DNA from: Candidatus Celerinatantimonas neptuna
GTDB lineage: Bacteria > Pseudomonadota > Gammaproteobacteria > Enterobacterales > Celerinatantimonadaceae
Length of the DNA: 64,000 nt
NCBI GenBank assembly: GCA_911810475.1
Contig: OU461276.1
Location: forward strand, 3,349,501-3,413,500
Direction: 5' to 3'
How positions within the stretch are numbered: the first letter of the stretch is position 1; every line of letters starts with the position of its first letter. Below the pieces are notes generated by a model. The model saw only the letters and a list, made by a program, of their open reading frames with translations, was not told the origin of the DNA and searched no databases. A program made the position numbers and the translations under genes. This document shows positions 35,282 to 44,406 of the stretch, one piece after another.

Positions 35282-36980
35282 CGATACCCACTCATATTTT
35301 GAACCTTCTTCATTACAATTGAACCTGAACATTGACGGTGAATGCGTTTCACCTTTTGTCAGTGCTGGTGGGGTTGCTCGAATTGCGACTCGAGTGCAGC
35401 ATTTCAAGAGTGAAGCTGAACGTGCTGGGCGGGGCTTTTTGTTTCTTCATGCCGGTGACTGTTTTCAGGGAACGCTGTATTTTTCTTTATTTAAAGGGGA
35501 AGCTAATGCTGAGTTACTGAATGCACTGGGTATTGATGCAATGGCTCTGGGCAATCATGAGTTGGATTTAGGGAACCAGATTGTTGGCCGTTTTGCCCGT
35601 AACATCCATTTTCCTCTGTTAGCCGGTAACTGGGATCTCAGCGCCGAAGCTTCAGACAAACCAGAGCGTTTATCCTGTTTGCCTCATGTCCATAGTTATG
35701 ATCCGATAACTGGAACTGCGAAGTGGATGGTCCGGGAAGTGAATCAGGAACGGGTGGCAATTTTTGGTCTCTCGCTTGATCGAATGGATGAAATATCAAA
35801 TCCGGACCCGGATACTCCTTTTCGCTGGTCGACTGAGGTTGCAAAGCAAACCATCGGGGCGATTCAGTCCAGTGGAATTAATAAAATTATTCTGCTCAGC
35901 CATTTGGGCTATGAAGCCGATTTACAGTTGGCCGAAGCCGTTTCGGGGATCAGTTTAATCATTGGCGGGCATTCACATATTTTGCAGGGTGATTTTTCGG
36001 ATATCGGTCTGGGAAAAGCCGATCCTTATGGTGTTCGAGTCGGTGATACGTATATCGTACAATCTGGTCTGCATGCTTTAGCACTGGGACATTGCCATAT
36101 AGATTTTGATGCAACCGGTAAAGTTGTTTGTTTTGAAGGAAAGAACGAATTGCTTATCGGCAGGCGGCTGTTTGTTAATGCTGCACGGGAATCTCAGGTT
36201 GACGCAACGATTTATGAAAAAGCCAGAGACTTTTTGCGACAACATCCATTGGTTCATTCTTGTCCAAAAGATCAAAAGATTCAGGATATTCTGTATCGCA
36301 GATATTTACCTCATGTCAGGCAACAGGAAGAGGTTCAAATCATTACTTTGAAAAGTTCACTCTTTCATACCCGAATTCCGGGAACTGATGGCGGGAGTGA
36401 AGTGGCTCCGCTGGTTGCCCGTTCATTTGTTCATGCAATGAAAAAACAAGACTTTCCGGTTCAGTTTGGTTTGCATAATGCAGGCGGAGTTCGCTGTTCT
36501 TTACCATCGGGGCGCATTACTGTTGCCGATATTGCCGGTCGATTATTGCCATTTGCCATTCCTATAGGTGTTTATTACATCACGGGGGGTACTTTAAGAA
36601 AAATCCTTGAAGGTGCGATAAACAATGCTCTGGACAATGGTGTTAAAGGAACAGGAACCGGCAGTTATCCATACTGTTATGGTCTTGATTTTTCTTATGA
36701 TCCTTACCAGCCTGCCGGTCAGCGAATTTTAAGTCTTAAGATTTTCATTGATGAACAGTGGGAAAATGTTGATTTTTCAGCTGTCTATTGTGGTTCTTCA
36801 TCTGCCTATACGATGAAAGGCAAAGAAGGGTACCATGCGATCACCGACAGTGTGCACCCTCCCTATGTTTCGCAAACATCCATGGCGGATGCTTTCATGG
36901 AAATGTTACGGGATTGTCCCGATCTGTTTGATATTTATGAACGGGCAGAGCAACTGAACATGCATGATTTATCTGGCTGA
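35235..36980 (+). CDS. 5'-nucleotidase/UshA-family metallophosphatase, cytoplasmic form
   Basis: 581 aa. The metallophosphoesterase domain has HLNDTHSYF, HAGDCFQGTLY, LGNHELD and IGGHSHI, all the metal ligands. The C-terminal nucleotide-binding domain has HNAGGVRCSLP and AIPIGVYYITGGTLRKILEG. There is no signal peptide, unlike periplasmic UshA, so it probably acts on nucleotides inside the cell. GTG start 35235 has GAGGAG close by. Its 5' end is duplicated upstream. Confidence 0.9.
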   Translation: MPIINQPLSITIAHLNDTHSYFEPSSLQLNLNIDGECVSPFVSAGGVARIATRVQHFKSEAERAGRGFLFLHAGDCFQGTLYFSLFKGEANAELLNALGIDAMALGNHELDLGNQIVGRFARNIHFPLLAGNWDLSAEASDKPERLSCLPHVHSYDPITGTAKWMVREVNQERVAIFGLSLDRMDEISNPDPDTPFRWSTEVAKQTIGAIQSSGINKIILLSHLGYEADLQLAEAVSGISLIIGGHSHILQGDFSDIGLGKADPYGVRVGDTYIVQSGLHALALGHCHIDFDATGKVVCFEGKNELLIGRRLFVNAARESQVDATIYEKARDFLRQHPLVHSCPKDQKIQDILYRRYLPHVRQQEEVQIITLKSSLFHTRIPGTDGGSEVAPLVARSFVHAMKKQDFPVQFGLHNAGGVRCSLPSGRITVADIAGRLLPFAIPIGVYYITGGTLRKILEGAINNALDNGVKGTGTGSYPYCYGLDFSYDPYQPAGQRILSLKIFIDEQWENVDFSAVYCGSSSAYTMKGKEGYHAITDSVHPPYVSQTSMADAFMEMLRDCPDLFDIYERAEQLNMHDLSG

Positions 36981-37316
36981 TGTGTGTAACGAGCATACGC
37001 ATTTGCCTGTTCCCATAGGGTATTCACTTCTGTAATCAGTAGACATTATGGGACATCAACAAAAAAATAAGCCATTCACTTCATGAGCCTAGTTATAACA
37101 AGGGGGGACCTTATCCTGAGTTAAGGCTATTTAGGCTGAATGATTTAGGCTATCCATCCCAATGGAGCATCACTCGAGCCATTTAAATCAACTTCAAAGT
37201 GGTATAACAATCGTCCTAATTTTTATTTCCAACAGCTTATCCGTAGAAGGGCCTGTTATGACAGGCTCTTCTGAGTGGGTTTATAAGCTTTAGAGGGGTT
37301 GGTTTTGCTTTCTTTT
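36981..37316. other. Intergenic region with hairpin
   Basis: 336 bases. A hairpin AGAAGGGCCTGT-TATG-ACAGGCTCTTCT at about 37245-37272 lies between the converging nucleotidase and ketosynthase genes and may terminate both, although no strong T-run follows. No gene is seen. Confidence 0.55.
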
Positions 37317-38591
37317 TTACAAAACCGTATTGATATGGCTGACAATCAGTGCTGCATTTACGCCACCGAATCCTGAGCTATTACACAGGGCATGCGTGAT
37401 TGTATGTTTTTTGCTGATATTGGGGACTAAATCCATATCGTGAGCTGCATCATCGGCTTCATCCATATTCAGAGTCGGCGGTAGCTCCCCATTGATGATG
37501 GCCATTGCTGTAAAAATAGATTCAATGCCTCCGGCAGCTCCCAGTAAATGACCAGTGGCTGATTTTGTGGCAGATACAGGTATAGTCGGCAGCGAATCAG
37601 CAAATACGTTCCGCAGGGCAGCAAGTTCAGCCTTATCGCCTACTTGTGTTGATGTTGCATGGGCGTTTACATGCTCAATTTCACTGGCAGAAAGTCCGGC
37701 CGTACTCAGCGCTTTGTTGATCGCCCGGGCACAACCTGCACCATCGTCAGGCCCAGCGGTGACATGCCATGCGTCACTGCTGGTGCCATAACCACTGAGA
37801 ATTGCCAGTGGGGTGGCTCCTCTGTCCTTCGCATGTTCCAATGTTTCAATTACCATAAGGCCTGCACCTTCACCCATTACAAAACCGTTTCGCTGTTTAT
37901 CGAATGGGCGTGAGGCGGTGGTTGGCTCATCCGATAATGATAACGCTTTTAAGGCATTAAAACTTGCCAGTGAGAGTGGATCAATACATGCTTCAGCTCC
38001 CCCGACCAATGCAATATCTGCTTCATTATTTCGAATAAGCCGCATTCCATCACCGATTGCCTGAACACCGGCTGCACATGCGGTAACGGGGCAGCCGATT
38101 GGCCCTTTAAATCCGTATTTTATTGATAAATTACCAGCAGCCAGATTGGCGAGAAAAGCGGGGGCCGTAAAGGGTGATAACCGTTTAAATCCGCGTTGAT
38201 CAAGTGTCTCTTTTGCTTTTGTGATTGTTGTAAATCCACCAATGCCGGTTGCGATGACTGTTGCTGTTGCGGCCTGATCATCTTCTGTCTCTGGGAACCA
38301 GTTTGCCTGAGTTAACGCTTCTTTCGCGGCCGCCAATGCAAAGCAGGTAAACCGGTCAATTTTCCTTAATTCTTTGGTTGTGGCGACTTTTGTAACATCA
38401 AAACCGGCTTTTGGGTCTTGCTCAATCGTCGGAACCTGTCCTGCAATGGTGACGGGCATTTCAATATTGTTGAATCGATCAAGTTTTCTGATACCAGATT
38501 TCCCAGCAATCAGACGTCGCCAGACTGTTTGAGTACCACAGCCCAGGGGGCTTATAATGCCCATACCGGTGATAACGATAGGTGAGTTCAT
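37317..38591 (-). CDS. Beta-ketoacyl-ACP synthase II-like enzyme
   Basis: 424-aa condensing enzyme. The catalytic triad is Cys172 (PVTACAAG), His311 (NAHATST) and His348 (ATGHLLG). The sequence is FabF-like (MNSPIVITGMGIISPLGCG). It is not next to other fab genes, so it is probably a paralogue for a special acyl chain. It is divergent from a TetR gene with a palindrome between them and 8 kb from the PUFA-synthase-like locus, so involvement in that pathway is possible but unproven. Confidence 0.9.
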   Translation of the reverse strand: MNSPIVITGMGIISPLGCGTQTVWRRLIAGKSGIRKLDRFNNIEMPVTIAGQVPTIEQDPKAGFDVTKVATTKELRKIDRFTCFALAAAKEALTQANWFPETEDDQAATATVIATGIGGFTTITKAKETLDQRGFKRLSPFTAPAFLANLAAGNLSIKYGFKGPIGCPVTACAAGVQAIGDGMRLIRNNEADIALVGGAEACIDPLSLASFNALKALSLSDEPTTASRPFDKQRNGFVMGEGAGLMVIETLEHAKDRGATPLAILSGYGTSSDAWHVTAGPDDGAGCARAINKALSTAGLSASEIEHVNAHATSTQVGDKAELAALRNVFADSLPTIPVSATKSATGHLLGAAGGIESIFTAMAIINGELPPTLNMDEADDAAHDMDLVPNISKKHTITHALCNSSGFGGVNAALIVSHINTVL

Positions 38592-38601
38592 TGAATGAGT
38601 C

Positions 38602-38633
38602 CTTCACACAAAATAAAAAGTTTATGTGTGAAG
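38602..38633. promoter_or_regulatory. Candidate TetR operator
   Basis: Perfect 9-bp inverted repeat CTTCACACA/TGTGTGAAG with a 14-base spacer, just upstream of the ketosynthase gene and in the divergent region shared with the TetR gene. Confidence 0.55.
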
Positions 38634-38688
38634 TTATCACCGAACTATATATGATCAAGATAATATGAATCGGTTGAGGTATATCAAT

Positions 38689-39285
38689 ATGCCATATAAT
38701 AAGCAACATAAAGATCGAACCCGCAGCAAAATCTTGCGATCGGCTTCATCGCTATTTGCCCGGTATGGATTCGATAAAATTTCTATCGGTCAGATTATGA
38801 AAGACGCTAACCTGACTCATGGTGCTTTCTATGCGCATTTCGAATCTAAAGAAGCGTTGTATGCGGCCTGTTTTGTGGGTGTTTTAAAAGAATGTAGTGG
38901 TTCCCGGTTGGTAAAACAGCCGCTTTCTGTGAGCAACTTATTAAAACTTGCTAATAATTTTCGGGGGTTGCATCAATCCGGTACGGTGATGGAGCCGGGA
39001 CCAGAAGCTATTTTGTTTAATGAGACCAGTAGTGACAATGCCCGCATCCGGCAATTGTTCCAGCTATCATACGATTATATTCGTAATATGCTGGAAAAAA
39101 GAATTACTGCTTTAAGCAGAATTAAACGGAAAAACCTTTCTTCCGAAATGGTCAAAGAAAATGCACGGGCAATATTAGTTTCTTTGGTGGGGGCCGTGAC
39201 GCTGGCAAAAATGATCCCGGATGAAGATGAGCGGGAGCAATTATTGAAAACTGCCCAATCACATATTTTGAGTGTACTGAAATAA
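38689..39285 (+). CDS. TetR/AcrR family transcriptional regulator
   Basis: 198 aa. The N-terminal HTH is RSKILRSASSLFARYGFDKISIGQIMKDANLTHGAFYAHFESKEAL (given here as a family match; positions about 11-55). The C-terminal domain is of the AcrR type. I prefer ATG 38689 (MPYNKQHKDRTR). By position it should control the divergent ketosynthase gene and perhaps the MFS gene downstream. Confidence 0.9.
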   Translation: MPYNKQHKDRTRSKILRSASSLFARYGFDKISIGQIMKDANLTHGAFYAHFESKEALYAACFVGVLKECSGSRLVKQPLSVSNLLKLANNFRGLHQSGTVMEPGPEAILFNETSSDNARIRQLFQLSYDYIRNMLEKRITALSRIKRKNLSSEMVKENARAILVSLVGAVTLAKMIPDEDEREQLLKTAQSHILSVLK

Positions 39286-39490
39286 TGACTATGACCAAAG
39301 GTGGGGACGGTTAAAACATTCAGCAGATGAATTTATCTATCCTTTGGAGTCATTTTTTATTTTTAAAGTTGATGGATGATTAGTGCTGATGTTTCAGGCC
39401 TCAATGAAAGGGTTTACAACTCATATTCATACCAGATAAAACCAGTTGTATGAGAAAACAGGCTGTTTTGGTTGAATTTCTGATAAAATA

Positions 39491-39506
39491 CTGTATAAAT
39501 GTACAG
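39491..39506. promoter_or_regulatory. LexA (SOS) box
   Basis: CTGTATAAATGTACAG matches CTGT-N8-ACAG exactly, 27 bases before the ATG of a small hydrophobic ORF. Confidence 0.8.
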
Positions 39507-39533
39507 GATATTTATCAGGGATGAAAACCGCTT

Positions 39534-39758
39534 ATGTTAAAATCAGTAAGTCCATCGATTAATCTTCGTGATATACCAAATATCATAGCTTTGTCATTGT
39601 GTTTGTCGGTGATTTTCATGGGGTTAAAAGCTGTTATGTCCATGATGCTTATATCCGAACGAATAGATCTTTTCCCCCATTCACCTAAAAGTGGTGAATC
39701 TTTTTTCGAACCTACAGATGTATTTTGTTTCTGCCACCTTATACAGGATGACCCTTAA
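39534..39758 (+). CDS. Small hydrophobic SOS-associated ORF
   Basis: 74 aa. Residues about 15-41 (NIIALSLCLSVIFMGLKAVM...) form one predicted membrane helix and the tail is polar with Cys residues. No strong ribosome site. I do not recognise a family. The LexA box directly upstream suggests damage-induced expression. By analogy it could be a small membrane toxin of the TisB type or a division inhibitor, but this is inference. Confidence 0.45.
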   Translation: MLKSVSPSINLRDIPNIIALSLCLSVIFMGLKAVMSMMLISERIDLFPHSPKSGESFFEPTDVFCFCHLIQDDP

Positions 39759-39992
39759 GGACGTGTTGACGTTTAACAATGGTTTTTAAGTTGAACTTGT
39801 TCAATCAGTCATCCAATAAAAAGGTGAATTAAGAATGACTTTATATATACGGAATAATCGGTTTTTGTGGCTGCAAATCCCTGGAGAGGTAATCGATATA
39901 TTCTTGGATTATATATGGCCAGATATAGCAGAACATTAGCTATTGTATGAAAGATAATCTTCAGAAATTACAATTCTCAAATTAAGGTTTAA

Positions 39993-41186
39993 TTGTTTAT
40001 GAACAATAAGTTACATGGGCCGCTTTTTCTGGTGATCCTTGGCACGTTGATGGCTTTTGCATCTTTATCAACGGATATTTATTTACCTGCAATGCCGCTG
40101 ATGGCAAAGGAGTTACAGGGTGATATTGAACTGACTATCACGGGATTTCTAATTGGTTTTGCTCTGGCACAGTTGGTGTGGGGGCCGCTTAGTGATGCGT
40201 TGGGTCGACGTTTGCCACTATTTATAGGCATGGCGATGTTTACTATTGGCTCCGCCGGATGTGCATTGTCGGCAGATATTCAGCAGATGGTTTTCTGTCG
40301 GGTGTTTCAGGCATTTGGGGCCTGTACCGGGCCAATGCTGGCCAGGGCTATGATTCGCGATTCATTTACCCGAACCCGGGCTGCGCAAATGCTCTCGACA
40401 CTACTTTTTATTATGGCTATTGCTCCTATTGTCGGGCCACTGGCTGGTGGGCAAATCATCCGGATTACAAGTTGGCACGTTATCTTCTGGTTATTGGTGG
40501 TGATTGGTGGATTGATGTTTTTCTCACTGTTTTCTCTGCCAGAAACTCTTCCACCGGAGCTGCGCGTTAAAGTCTCTTTGTCGGGGGTCGTTCATAATTA
40601 TTTAATGCTACTTCGTAATCGTGTGTTTATGCGTTATACGCTATGTCTGACATTTTTTTATGTTGCAGCTTATGCTTTTATGGCCGGCTCACCGTTTGTC
40701 TATATCAGTTTTTATGGCGTTGCCCCTCAATATTATGGTTGGCTATTTGCTCTTAATATTGTCGGAGTGATGGCTATGAGCATGGTGAACAGGCGCCTGG
40801 TGGTCCGCCATTCGCTGGATAGTTTGCTGAAAATTGCTGTGGGCGTAGCGGCAATAGCTACACTGATACTCGCACTGGTTGTAAAGCTGCAGCTTGGTGG
40901 TATTGTTGCTGTAGTGGTGACTATTTTTCTGTTCTTCTCAATGAATGGCATTATCGCAGCTTCTTCAACAACTGCGGCTCTGGATGCTGTTCCATCACTG
41001 GCCGGTTCTGCGTCAGCATTGATCGGGGCGTTGCAGTATGGGAGCGGTATTATTTCTTCGCTTTTACTGGCATTTTTTAATGATGGTACGCCATGGACAA
41101 TGACATGGATTATGGTGTTTTTTACTCTTGCCAGTGTGGTTATCCTTTTATGCCCTAACACGTCTGGTTTCAGTAGTGATTCATGA
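39993..41186 (+). CDS. MFS drug-resistance transporter, Bcr/CflA family
   Basis: 397 aa with twelve predicted membrane segments. The N-terminus TDIYLPAMPLMAKELQGD and the loop WGPLSDALGRRLPL are diagnostic for Bcr/CflA proton-driven drug exporters. It may be under the nearby TetR regulator. The substrate is unknown; self-resistance to a locally made compound is one option. Confidence 0.92.
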   Translation: MFMNNKLHGPLFLVILGTLMAFASLSTDIYLPAMPLMAKELQGDIELTITGFLIGFALAQLVWGPLSDALGRRLPLFIGMAMFTIGSAGCALSADIQQMVFCRVFQAFGACTGPMLARAMIRDSFTRTRAAQMLSTLLFIMAIAPIVGPLAGGQIIRITSWHVIFWLLVVIGGLMFFSLFSLPETLPPELRVKVSLSGVVHNYLMLLRNRVFMRYTLCLTFFYVAAYAFMAGSPFVYISFYGVAPQYYGWLFALNIVGVMAMSMVNRRLVVRHSLDSLLKIAVGVAAIATLILALVVKLQLGGIVAVVVTIFLFFSMNGIIAASSTTAALDAVPSLAGSASALIGALQYGSGIISSLLLAFFNDGTPWTMTWIMVFFTLASVVILLCPNTSGFSSDS

Positions 41187-41365
41187 TAATTTGTTTTAAC
41201 GTAATAGCTTATGGATTGTATTTACAATAGTTTGTTTTTATGGTCGCTGTGTTTTGGTTTCAATGCTGGGTTGTTCAGGTCGAGTTAAAGCTTTATTTGA
41301 CAACTTTAAGTAAACCTTCATTATTATGTGGGTCATAAGTTGTGCATTTATCTTTAGAGAAAAAC

Positions 41366-41833
41366 ATGAAAAATAGAGCAGTATTTTCTGCGTGCCGGAA
41401 ATACCGATATGCACTATGGAGAATGTGGGATGAGTCAAAACCGTATGTATTGTTTATTTGTCTAAATCCTTCTACTGCTGATGAAACGCGTGATGATCCT
41501 ACTGTAACCCGCTGTATCCATTTTGCCAGAACATGGGGTTATGGCAGTGTTTGTATGGCTAATCTTTTTGCTTTTCGCGCAACAGAACCGACGGAAATGG
41601 AATCTCAGTTAGAGCCGGTCGGTAAGGATAATAATCAGTGGTTAATGAAACTGGCACAAGATGCAGAAGTAGTGGTCGCTGCCTGGGGGAATCATGGCCG
41701 ATATTTAGGACGCTCGAAAGAAGTTGCATCTTTAATACCTAATTTGTGTTTTTTGAAATTGAATAAGTCTGGTGAACCTGCTCATCCATTGTATCTCAAT
41801 GCCAAACTGATACCCCAACGATGGGTCATTTAA
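41366..41833 (+). CDS. DUF1643 family protein
   Basis: 155 aa, start MKNRAVFSACRKYRYALWR. The segments LFICLNPSTADETRDDPTVTR and MANLFAFRATEP are the hallmarks of DUF1643, a family of unknown biochemical role found in many bacteria and phages. The GTG start at 41342 is less likely. The IS982 copy follows. Confidence 0.85.
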   Translation: MKNRAVFSACRKYRYALWRMWDESKPYVLFICLNPSTADETRDDPTVTRCIHFARTWGYGSVCMANLFAFRATEPTEMESQLEPVGKDNNQWLMKLAQDAEVVVAAWGNHGRYLGRSKEVASLIPNLCFLKLNKSGEPAHPLYLNAKLIPQRWVI

Positions 41834-41925
41834 TATGCTGTTATAAGCATGAAAATGATAAATTTAATAATAAGTCGGGTTGTCGCTATATAAAACAATT
41901 TATATTGTGGGGCTATGTACCTATT

Positions 41926-42922
41926 TAACCTGAACTCGGGATAAGAATATAAGGGAACTAAAAGCTGGTTCTGCGATCAGATCTTTCGACGAAGAAGGAC
42001 TAATCACAAAGGAACCAGCTATGCGTAAATTAGTAGAATTATTCTGCCATGTCGATGATTTTTGCAAGGCTTTCCTACCTCAGTGGCAAAAGTTACAGCT
42101 CGAAAGTGGTGAACGTAAGCGAAATCGCAAAGGTCGTCTGTCTGAGAGTGAGACCATGACCATCATTATTGCGTTTCATATGTCACATCAACGTGATTTC
42201 AAAAACTTTTATCTCGGCATTGTTCGCCGCTACTACAAAAGTGACTGTCCAGCCTTACTCAGTTACACTCGTTTTCTTGAAGTAATGCCTTCCGTTCTCA
42301 TCCCACTTAGCTCTTTCTTTACACATGTGAAAGGAGAGCCAACAGGGATTGAATTTATTGACTCAACCAGCATCAAAGTCTGTCACAACCTCCGCATTCC
42401 AAGGCATAAAGTGTTTAAAGGAACAGCAGCCCGAGGGAAAGGGACGATGGGTTGGTTCTATGGTTTTAAACTTCATATCATCACGAATCATCTTGGTGAT
42501 ATCGTGGCAGCGAAGCTGACTCCAGCCAATACAGATGATCGCGCGCCCGTTAGGGAGTTATCTAAAGGGTTACTGGATAAGCTGTATGGTGACAAAGGCT
42601 ATATCAGTAAAGCACTGGCTGAGGACTTGAAAGTAGAGGCTGTCACACTTATCACCACTCAGCGTAAAACATGAAGCCCAAAATGCTTGCCGCTTGGGAT
42701 AGAGCAATGCTCTCTAAGCGCTTCATTATTGAAACGATTAACGATCAATTGAAAAATATTTCTCAAATAGAGCATTCTCGTCATCGAAGTTTACACGGAT
42801 TTATGCTCAATCTTTTGGGTGGCTTGATTGCCTATTGTTTAAAGCCAGAAAAGCCATCACTTAATATGACTCCAGTTGAAAAAACGGGTCTAATGGCGAT
42901 GGCTTAAACCGATCTCAGGTTA
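41926..42922 (+). mobile_element. IS982-family insertion sequence
   Basis: 997 bp, bounded by imperfect 20-bp terminal inverted repeats (TAACCTGAACTCGG on the left, CCGATCTCAGGTTA on the right, 16 of 20 matching). The single transposase gene is on the plus strand. Both flanks carry ATTT next to the ends, a possible short target duplication. Confidence 0.88.
42021..42907 (+). pseudogene. IS982-family DDE transposase, frameshifted
   Basis: It is normal up to TLITTQRK, then stops. The rest ([21 protein letters not shown] ... NQ-type helix [11 protein letters not shown]) is in the next frame. One A is missing at about 42667 (four A instead of five); restoring it joins RKN-MKPK. DDE acid residues lie in EFIDSTSIKV and LYGDKGYIS, and the Glu is in FIIETIND. 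Confidence 0.9.
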
Positions 42923-43329
42923 TTTATTAAAACGATGAATGATTCACTTTTATTTTTTGTTGTAGCTCTGTTTTTATTATTGTCATGTTTTGATCTGCTG
43001 ATAGATGTTTAGGTCGGGTATGATTATCGTCAAATAATATCCAGTCATTACAAGGGGTATCAGGAAATATCTTACTTTTTTTAAATCAGTACTGTATTCT
43101 CCTCTCATAAAATTAGTAACATCAGCAAATATAAATAGTTATAAGGCGTGTTTCAATGAACTTAAAAGGCTGCATTTGCTGTTCATTGATTCATTGTTAG
43201 GTCTCCTATTTGTGTAGGTGGCTATACGCTACAGTATCGGCTGTGACTAAATAAACAGCAACAGCTGCAAAAACCCATCGCCAACTTTAATACGCTCAGG
43301 CATCCTTTTATTGTTATGGAGAATATTTA
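42923..43329. other. Intergenic region, nothing recognised
   Basis: 407 bases between the IS and the lipoprotein operon. It must hold the operon promoter; no conserved site stands out. Confidence 0.5.
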
Positions 43330-44028
43330 ATGCACGTATTTTATCGTTCTAAACTTCTTTTACTCGCTGTAGCTACATTTCTGGCGGTTGGTTTGAGTGG
43401 GTGTGCGACAGAATCACATCAGGTTATAAAAACCGATTCAGTTGCAACACATCTCAGTAATTATAATGGTCCTAAAACGACTCTCGCAGTTGGCAATTTC
43501 CAAAATCGTTCTACTTATATGAACGGTGTATTTTCTTCTGGTGCAGATGAGTTAGGTCGTCAGGCAAGAACGATTTTGAAAACAGAACTTCAAAAAACCA
43601 ATCGTTTTTATGTTGCAGACAGAGCCAATATGGAAGCACTGCAGAGGGAAGCAGGTTATAACGGTATCAAACAGAAAATTTCTGGTGCTCGTTATATCGT
43701 GACTGGTGCAATTACCGAGTTTGGCCGAAAAGTAACTGGTGATACACAATTATTCGGTATTTTGGGAAATGGTAAAAAACAGGTGGCTTATGCCAAAGCT
43801 ACTTTGGATGTTGTCGATGTAAAAACATCAGAAATTGTTTATTCAACTCAGGCTTCTGGTCAATATGACCTTAGTAACCGTCAGATCATCGGTTTTGGCG
43901 GAACAGCCGGTTATGACTCAACATTGAATGGAAAAGTACTTGATTTGGTTATCTCTAAGGCTGTGCAAAATATGGCAAAAGATATTGATAGCGGAAAGTT
44001 ACAGCTAAAGAGCCAGAATTCCAAATAA
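43330..44028 (+). CDS. CsgG/HfaB-family lipoprotein
   Basis: 232 aa. Signal peptide with lipobox LSGC (Cys25). NFQNRSTYMNGVFSSGADELGRQARTILKTEL and RYIVTGAITEFGRK are CsgG-family core elements. CsgG itself is a secretion pore; smaller members form complexes whose function is not settled. It is first in a three-gene lipoprotein operon with DUF4810 and DUF799 proteins, a conserved trio in Gram-negatives. Confidence 0.87.
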   Translation: MHVFYRSKLLLLAVATFLAVGLSGCATESHQVIKTDSVATHLSNYNGPKTTLAVGNFQNRSTYMNGVFSSGADELGRQARTILKTELQKTNRFYVADRANMEALQREAGYNGIKQKISGARYIVTGAITEFGRKVTGDTQLFGILGNGKKQVAYAKATLDVVDVKTSEIVYSTQASGQYDLSNRQIIGFGGTAGYDSTLNGKVLDLVISKAVQNMAKDIDSGKLQLKSQNSK

Positions 44029-44037
44029 GGACTATTC

Positions 44038-44406
44038 ATGTATTTACGTTCAATGCTGATAGCGGTAGTTTCTCTGCCGCTACTGCTTTTGTCGGGTTGC
44101 GCCAGTAAACCTAAGCCGGTCTTTTACTGGGGTGATTACGAGACTCTCATTTATCAAATGTACATGAAGCCTGGTTCTGCTGACCCGGCTACCCAAATTT
44201 CCAAACTTACGGTGGATATTCAAAAAGCACATGCGAAAGGCTTGCCTATTGCACCTGGAATTCATGCACATTTGGGATATATGTATATATTAGACGGGAA
44301 ACCCGCTCTGGCCAGGGAAGAGTTTTTAAAAGAAAAACAACTTTATCCAGAGTCAGCCAGTTTTATAGATGGCATTATCAAACGCATGGATGAGAAGAAA
44401 AAATAA
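44038..44406 (+). CDS. DUF4810 lipoprotein
   Basis: 122 aa. Lipobox LSGC (Cys21). PVFYWGDYETLIYQMYMKPGSADP is characteristic of DUF4810. A TPR-like tail follows (HAHLGYMYILDGKPALAREEF). It begins nine bases after the CsgG-like gene and its TAA overlaps the next ATG. Confidence 0.87.
   Translation: MYLRSMLIAVVSLPLLLLSGCASKPKPVFYWGDYETLIYQMYMKPGSADPATQISKLTVDIQKAHAKGLPIAPGIHAHLGYMYILDGKPALAREEFLKEKQLYPESASFIDGIIKRMDEKKK

Larger units (their letters stand above)
39286..39992. other. Long region between TetR and MFS genes
   Basis: 707 bases. It contains a perfect LexA box (39491-39506) followed by a 74-codon frame (see separate entries). The remainder (39286-39490 and 39759-39992) shows nothing I can support. 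Confidence 0.6.

Noticed and set aside
37317-38591. The housekeeping fabF
   Set aside because: No acpP, fabD or fabG neighbours and it is divergent from TetR. A paralogue is more likely, though sequence alone cannot exclude the housekeeping role.
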